Shown here in pieces: positions 60,381-64,000 of a stretch of 64,000 nt of DNA (within the stretch, counting starts at the first letter, position 1; each line of letters starts with the position of its first letter). A program made the translations under genes and the position numbers. Origin of the DNA: Faecalibacterium prausnitzii (GTDB lineage: Bacteria > Bacillota > Clostridia > Oscillospirales > Ruminococcaceae); NCBI RefSeq assembly GCF_003287495.1, contig NZ_PRLE01000002.1, positions 124,001 to 188,000 on the forward strand, given 5' to 3'. The notes below the pieces were generated by a model, which made no database searches, was not told the DNA's origin, and saw only the letters and a list, made by a program, of their open reading frames with translations.

Positions 60381-60432
60381 ATAGTACCATAAAAAAACAA
60401 GATTTGCAAGCGATGCGGAATTTTGGTATACT
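60381..60432. promoter_or_regulatory. Divergent promoters of rnpB and the RluA gene sharing one -35
   Basis: The palindromic hexamer TTGCAA (60404-60409) reads the same on both strands. On + it is 17 bases from TATACT (60427-60432); on - it is 17 bases from TACTAT (60386-60381). Confidence 0.75.
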
Positions 60433-60467
60433 ATCTTTATCTTTGAGCTTGGAAAGGGGCGGGCAGG

Positions 60468-61373
60468 ATGAAACTGTATTTCCCGGTGCCGCCGCAGGCG
60501 GATGGCGTGCTGCTGCGCAATTTTCTGCGCCGCTGTGCCGTTTCCACCGAGCTGGCCCGGGCCGTGAAATTCCACGGCAGCGGCTTTTTTGCCGATGGCC
60601 AGCCCATCCTGGCAAACCGCCGCCTCGCCGCCGGGCAGATGCTCTCGTTTGAACTGCCTGCCGACGGTGAGGGTGTGGCCCCGCAGCCGGAGATCCCGGT
60701 ACAGGTCGTCCACGAGGACGCTTTTGCCCTCCTGCTGGAAAAGCCGCCCCGCCTGGCCGTGCATCCCACCCTGAACTACCCGCTGGACACGCTGGCCAAC
60801 GGCTATGCGGCCTGGGCGGCGGCACAGGGGAGGAGCACGGTCTTCCGGCCCGTCAACCGCATTGATAAGGACACCAGCGGCCTGGTGCTGGCGGCGCGGA
60901 ACAGCTACGCCGCCCCGCTGCTGGCCCAGGGCGTGGAAAAGCTCTACTATGCCATTGTGGAGGGGGAACTGCCTCTCGGCCCCGGCGTTATCGACGCCCC
61001 CATCGGGCGGCAGGGCGACAGCATCATCGGGCGGTGCGTGACCCCCGAGGGCAAGCCCAGCCGCACGGAGTATACCATATTAAAAGCAAAGAATGGCCTC
61101 AGCCTGGCGGCCTGTGTCCCGGTAACGGGGCGGACCCATCAGATCCGGGTCCACTTTGCCTCTCTTGGCCACCCGCTGGCCGGGGATGACCTCTACGGCG
61201 GCCACCGAGAGCGCGTCGGGCGGCAGGCGCTCCACTGTGCAAAACAGACATACACGATCCCGGCCTATACACCGATGCCGGACGGGATCGTGATCGACTG
61301 GGAAGCACCCCGACAGCGGATCACGGTGGAAAGCCCGCTCCCGGCGGATCTACAGGCCCTTTTGACGGATTGA
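60468..61373 (+). CDS. RluA-family rRNA/tRNA pseudouridine synthase
   Basis: 301 residues. An N-terminal S4-like RNA-binding domain (about 10-65) precedes the pseudouridine synthase domain. The catalytic aspartate lies in NRIDKDTSGLVL (about 126-137), where most relatives have HRLD; the later motif GRTHQIRVHFASLGHPLAGDDLYGG (about 218-242) is exact for the family. The RNA target is not predictable. The ATG at 60468 has a GGGGCGGGCAGG stretch upstream, a modest site. Confidence 0.92.
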   Translation: MKLYFPVPPQADGVLLRNFLRRCAVSTELARAVKFHGSGFFADGQPILANRRLAAGQMLSFELPADGEGVAPQPEIPVQVVHEDAFALLLEKPPRLAVHPTLNYPLDTLANGYAAWAAAQGRSTVFRPVNRIDKDTSGLVLAARNSYAAPLLAQGVEKLYYAIVEGELPLGPGVIDAPIGRQGDSIIGRCVTPEGKPSRTEYTILKAKNGLSLAACVPVTGRTHQIRVHFASLGHPLAGDDLYGGHRERVGRQALHCAKQTYTIPAYTPMPDGIVIDWEAPRQRITVESPLPADLQALLTD

Positions 61374-61438
61374 GACGCGAGAATTTGTATATTTCGTGAA
61401 AAGTCCGTGAAAGCTCCCGCCAAATTCTGTGATAATGC

Positions 61439-61466
61439 TTGTTTCGGTGCGGGCGGAGTGTATAAT
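61439..61466 (+). promoter_or_regulatory. Promoter of the M23 peptidase gene
   Basis: TTGTTT (61439-61444), 16 bases, TATAAT (61461-61466). Confidence 0.6.
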
Positions 61467-61563
61467 AAAAGAAAGATAAACTGATGTACTGTGCCGTTTT
61501 GAAACTTTGCGGCGCGGTTTTACTGACTGGAAAGAAACTGGAATCCGGAAGGAGCATCCTTTT

Positions 61564-63456
61564 TTGCTGGACGAAAAAACAACAGAACCGCAGCAGGAGA
61601 TGCCGTCGGCCCCCAAACCGACGGCCCCGCGCGGGGAGAAGCTGCGCTCGCTCTGGGCGCGGCTGCAGTGTGTGCATCTGCTGCGGAGACATCGGTTCCG
61701 CCGAAAAACGCAGCACCATATGAACAATGTTTCCCAGAAAATGCGGGCCACCCCCATGGTGCAGACCGTGGGCGAGGGCCTGTACGCTCTGGGCTTTTCG
61801 ACGGAATATGCCGTCGTCCGCGCCGGGCGGCGGGTCCGCGCGGCAGCCCTGTGGGTGGCGGCCTGGTTTGCAGCGCTGGCCCATGACCTGATGGTCACGG
61901 CGTTCCCCGGTGCAGCACAGGTGCTCAAGGACCTGTTTGGCCCCATCGTCCTCTTTGTGCGGGGCTGCGGGGCGCTGCTGGTTCATGCCCACCGGATTCA
62001 TCAGGAAAAAGGCCTTGGCGCGGCCCTGCAGGCCAGTGTACATTTCTTCACAAACGGCATCCGGCGCAATGTGAAGCTGCTGCCCCGCATGGCCATGTAC
62101 ATCCTGCCGCTCTGCGCGCTGGCTGTCTGGGTGGCCGTGTTCAACCACATGGTGTATCAGCCTTATGCGCTGGCGGTGCAGGTCAACGGCCAGACCGTGG
62201 GCTATGTGGCCAACGAGACGGTCTTTAACCTGGCCCGCGAGGACGTGCAGCAGCGGATCAATTACTCCGGTACGGAGAAAAAAGAGTGGACCATTGAGCC
62301 GACCTACACCATCTCGGTGGGACACACGGTGATGGATGAAAACGAGATGGCCAACGCCATCCTCAGCAGCGCCAGCGATGAGATCAGCACAGGCACGGCC
62401 CTGTATCTGGACGGCGAGCTGACCGCCGTCTGCGCCGACGGCAGCAGCCTGCGCGGCTACATCAGCAGCCTGCTGGAGCCCTACGAGGATCAGGAAAACT
62501 CCAACGTGACCGTCGGGTTCAACAAGTCCGTCGATCTGGAAGAGGGCATCTACTTCAACGAGAGCTTCATGGATTTTCAGGACGTCGTGAACAAGCTGTC
62601 CGGTGTCCAGCAGGCGGAGAAAATCTACAAAGTCCAGGCAGGCGATACTCTGTGGGCCATTGCCCAGAAGAACGACCTGACCTTTAAAGAGCTCTGCGCC
62701 CTGAACACGAATTTCAAGGGCGCGCCCCTGACGGAGACCTCCAATATCCAAGAGGGAGACGAGCTCATCGTCACCAAAGAGGAGGCGACTCTCGAAGTCC
62801 GGATCACCAAGGTCGAGACCCGGCAGGAGGAGATCCCCTACAGCACCGAGACCACCGAGTCCAAAGACCTGAACAAGGGCGTGACCCGGACGACCCAGGA
62901 GGGTGAGAACGGCCTGCGGAACGTGACGATGCGGAATGTCTACGACACCAACGGCGCCCTGCTGGAACAGACGATCCTTTCCACCGAGACCATCAAGGAG
63001 CCGGTGAACAAGAAAGTGGTGGTGGGCACCAAGAAAGCTTCCACCGGCGGTGCCAAGTACATTACGGGCAGCGGCAGGTTCCTCTGGCCTGTCCCCAACT
63101 ATAAATACTGTTCCCGCTGGTACAGCAGCGGCCACAAGGGCGTGGATATCTGCGCGGCAGCAGGCACGCCCATCTATGCCACGGCTTCCGGCACGGTCAC
63201 CAAGGCGGGTTATGAGCGCGCCGGCGCGGGCAGGGGCTACGGCTACTCGGTCATCATTAGCCACGGCAGCGGGTACACCTCGGTGTATGCACACTGCCTG
63301 TCCCTGACCGTCCACGCGGGCCAGAGCGTCAAGCAGGGCCAGCTCATCGGCTATGTGGGCAGCACGGGCCGCTCCAGCGGCAACCACTGCCACTTTGAGA
63401 TCCGGCTCAATGGTTCGTATATTCCTCCCCAGAGTATCTTCCCGGGGAAAAAATAA
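61564..63456 (+). CDS. M23 endopeptidase with LysM and G5 domains
   Basis: 630 residues. A basic cytosolic N-terminus is followed by hydrophobic segments (about 100-125 and 175-200) that anchor it. Then come a region of unknown fold (200-350), a LysM domain (YKVQAGDTLWAIAQKND, about 357), a G5 domain (about 405-480), and a C-terminal M23 lysostaphin-type peptidase with metal ligands in GHKGVD (about 528) and HCHFEIR (about 611). It should cut peptidoglycan cross-links. The best start is a TTG at 61564, 9 bases after GGAAGGAG; no ATG fits. Stop is followed at once by a dispersed repeat. Confidence 0.9.
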   Translation: MLDEKTTEPQQEMPSAPKPTAPRGEKLRSLWARLQCVHLLRRHRFRRKTQHHMNNVSQKMRATPMVQTVGEGLYALGFSTEYAVVRAGRRVRAAALWVAAWFAALAHDLMVTAFPGAAQVLKDLFGPIVLFVRGCGALLVHAHRIHQEKGLGAALQASVHFFTNGIRRNVKLLPRMAMYILPLCALAVWVAVFNHMVYQPYALAVQVNGQTVGYVANETVFNLAREDVQQRINYSGTEKKEWTIEPTYTISVGHTVMDENEMANAILSSASDEISTGTALYLDGELTAVCADGSSLRGYISSLLEPYEDQENSNVTVGFNKSVDLEEGIYFNESFMDFQDVVNKLSGVQQAEKIYKVQAGDTLWAIAQKNDLTFKELCALNTNFKGAPLTETSNIQEGDELIVTKEEATLEVRITKVETRQEEIPYSTETTESKDLNKGVTRTTQEGENGLRNVTMRNVYDTNGALLEQTILSTETIKEPVNKKVVVGTKKASTGGAKYITGSGRFLWPVPNYKYCSRWYSSGHKGVDICAAAGTPIYATASGTVTKAGYERAGAGRGYGYSVIISHGSGYTSVYAHCLSLTVHAGQSVKQGQLIGYVGSTGRSSGNHCHFEIRLNGSYIPPQSIFPGKK

Positions 63457-63560
63457 CCTCTCAGTCAATGCTTCGCATTGCCAGCCACTCCCCTTTCGGC
63501 ACTTTCGTGCCACCTCCCCCGGCCGGGGGAGTCTTTCCTAATAGGGGAGCCCTTGGCATA
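63457..63560 (+). repeat. Dispersed stem-loop repeat, copy B
   Basis: Begins CCTCTCAGTC at the stop of the M23 gene and ends TAGGGGAGCCCTTGGCA, the same ends as copy A at 14628-14675. Its interior holds hairpins AATGCTTCGCATT, GGCACTTTCGTGCC and CTCCCCCGGCCGGGGGAG that copy A lacks. Confidence 0.7.
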
Positions 63561-63647
63561 TCGGTCAATTTACAGCTGGTCGCCTGCGGCTCCAAAGCGG
63601 CCGGGCCCTGCTGCGAAACGATAACATTATAAAAAGGAGAATGCACT

Positions 63648-64000
63648 ATGTCTACCCCGCACATCAATGCCGAGAAAGGCGATTTTGCAAAAACCGTCCT
63701 GATGCCCGGCGATCCCCTGCGCGCCAAGTTCATTGCCGACACGTTCCTGAAAGATGTCCGGCAGGTGACCGGGGTCCGTGGGATGCTGGGCTTTACGGGC
63801 ACCTATGAGGGCCGCCCCATCAGCGTGATGGGCAGCGGCATGGGAATGCCCTCCATCGGCATCTATTCCTATGAGCTGTTCAAGTTCTACGATGTGGAAA
63901 ACATCATCCGCATCGGCTCCGCAGGCAGCTATACCGAGAAAGCCAAGCTGTTTGATACCGTGCTGGCCACCGGTGCCGTGAGCGAGTCCAACTACGCCCG
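63648..64000 (+). CDS. deoD: Purine nucleoside phosphorylase DeoD, cut by window end
   Basis: The first 117 residues of a hexameric purine nucleoside phosphorylase, which splits purine nucleosides into base and (deoxy)ribose 1-phosphate. Family elements: [28 protein letters not shown] (the phosphate-binding GDP-R), [16 protein letters not shown] and [15 protein letters not shown] lies 8 bases before the ATG at 63648. The C-terminal half is outside the window. With deoB it supports nucleoside salvage. Confidence 0.94.
   Translation, partial: MSTPHINAEKGDFAKTVLMPGDPLRAKFIADTFLKDVRQVTGVRGMLGFTGTYEGRPISVMGSGMGMPSIGIYSYELFKFYDVENIIRIGSAGSYTEKAKLFDTVLATGAVSESNYA

Overview
The window is chromosomal DNA from a moderately high-GC, low-repeat Gram-positive anaerobe. 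Gene content and style point to the Faecalibacterium / Oscillospiraceae (Clostridia) branch: type III and type I glutamine synthetases beside an ANTAR regulator, a DUF512 radical-SAM protein before der-plsY, pyruvate kinase with a C-terminal PEP-utiliser domain, a stand-alone riboflavin ECF transporter under an FMN riboswitch, sortase-assembled pili, and no LPS or outer-membrane genes. This is inference from content; no 16S rRNA gene is present. I see no tRNA, rRNA, insertion sequence, prophage or CRISPR array.

Layout. 1-8.4 kb: partial mtaB (-), then D,D-carboxypeptidase, pgi with a small P-loop protein, DUF177-rpmF, and the DUF512-der-plsY operon. 8.5-13.4 kb (-): a PsiE-like membrane protein, an orphan PstS-like lipoprotein behind a large unknown lipoprotein, and a MATE exporter. 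13.7 kb: a ricin-fold protein with a histone-H1-like tail. 14.7-20.7 kb (-): pyrG, an ANTAR regulator, glnA and the type III synthetase, a nitrogen/CTP block. 20.9-26.2 kb: rRNA methyltransferase, CYTH protein, XRE-cupin regulator and a D-serine dehydratase/GntP permease operon. 26.5-33.9 kb: rhomboid, ketopantoate reductase-like, ZIP transporter, MscS, FMN riboswitch-ribU, a second MATE exporter and MraY. 34.2-37.5 kb: a complete polar amino-acid ABC transporter. 37.7-39.7 kb (-): a one-carbon folate operon (formyl-THF cyclo-ligase, FchA-type cyclohydrolase, FolD lacking its cyclohydrolase residues). 40.3-51.8 kb: an accessory surface island with an InlB-repeat membrane protein, a double-glycine-leader peptide, signal peptidase, a 1887-residue LPXTG adhesin, major pilin, class C sortase, basal pilin and a second sortase. 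51.9-64 kb: luxS, pyk, deoB, an LCP/NusG-II/nadE operon, rnpB, an RluA pseudouridine synthase, an M23 peptidase and a partial deoD.

How parts work together. The pilus block carries everything needed to export, polymerise and anchor a pilus, and its structural genes look mosaic in base composition, as expected for variable surface antigens. The folate operon splits dehydrogenase and cyclohydrolase activities between two proteins. deoB and deoD, at opposite ends of the last 10 kb, both belong to nucleoside salvage.

Promoters are easy to read here: many have recognisable -35 and -10 hexamers exactly 17 bases apart, some matching consensus. They decide several start codons below. Most convergent gene pairs share a bidirectional hairpin terminator.
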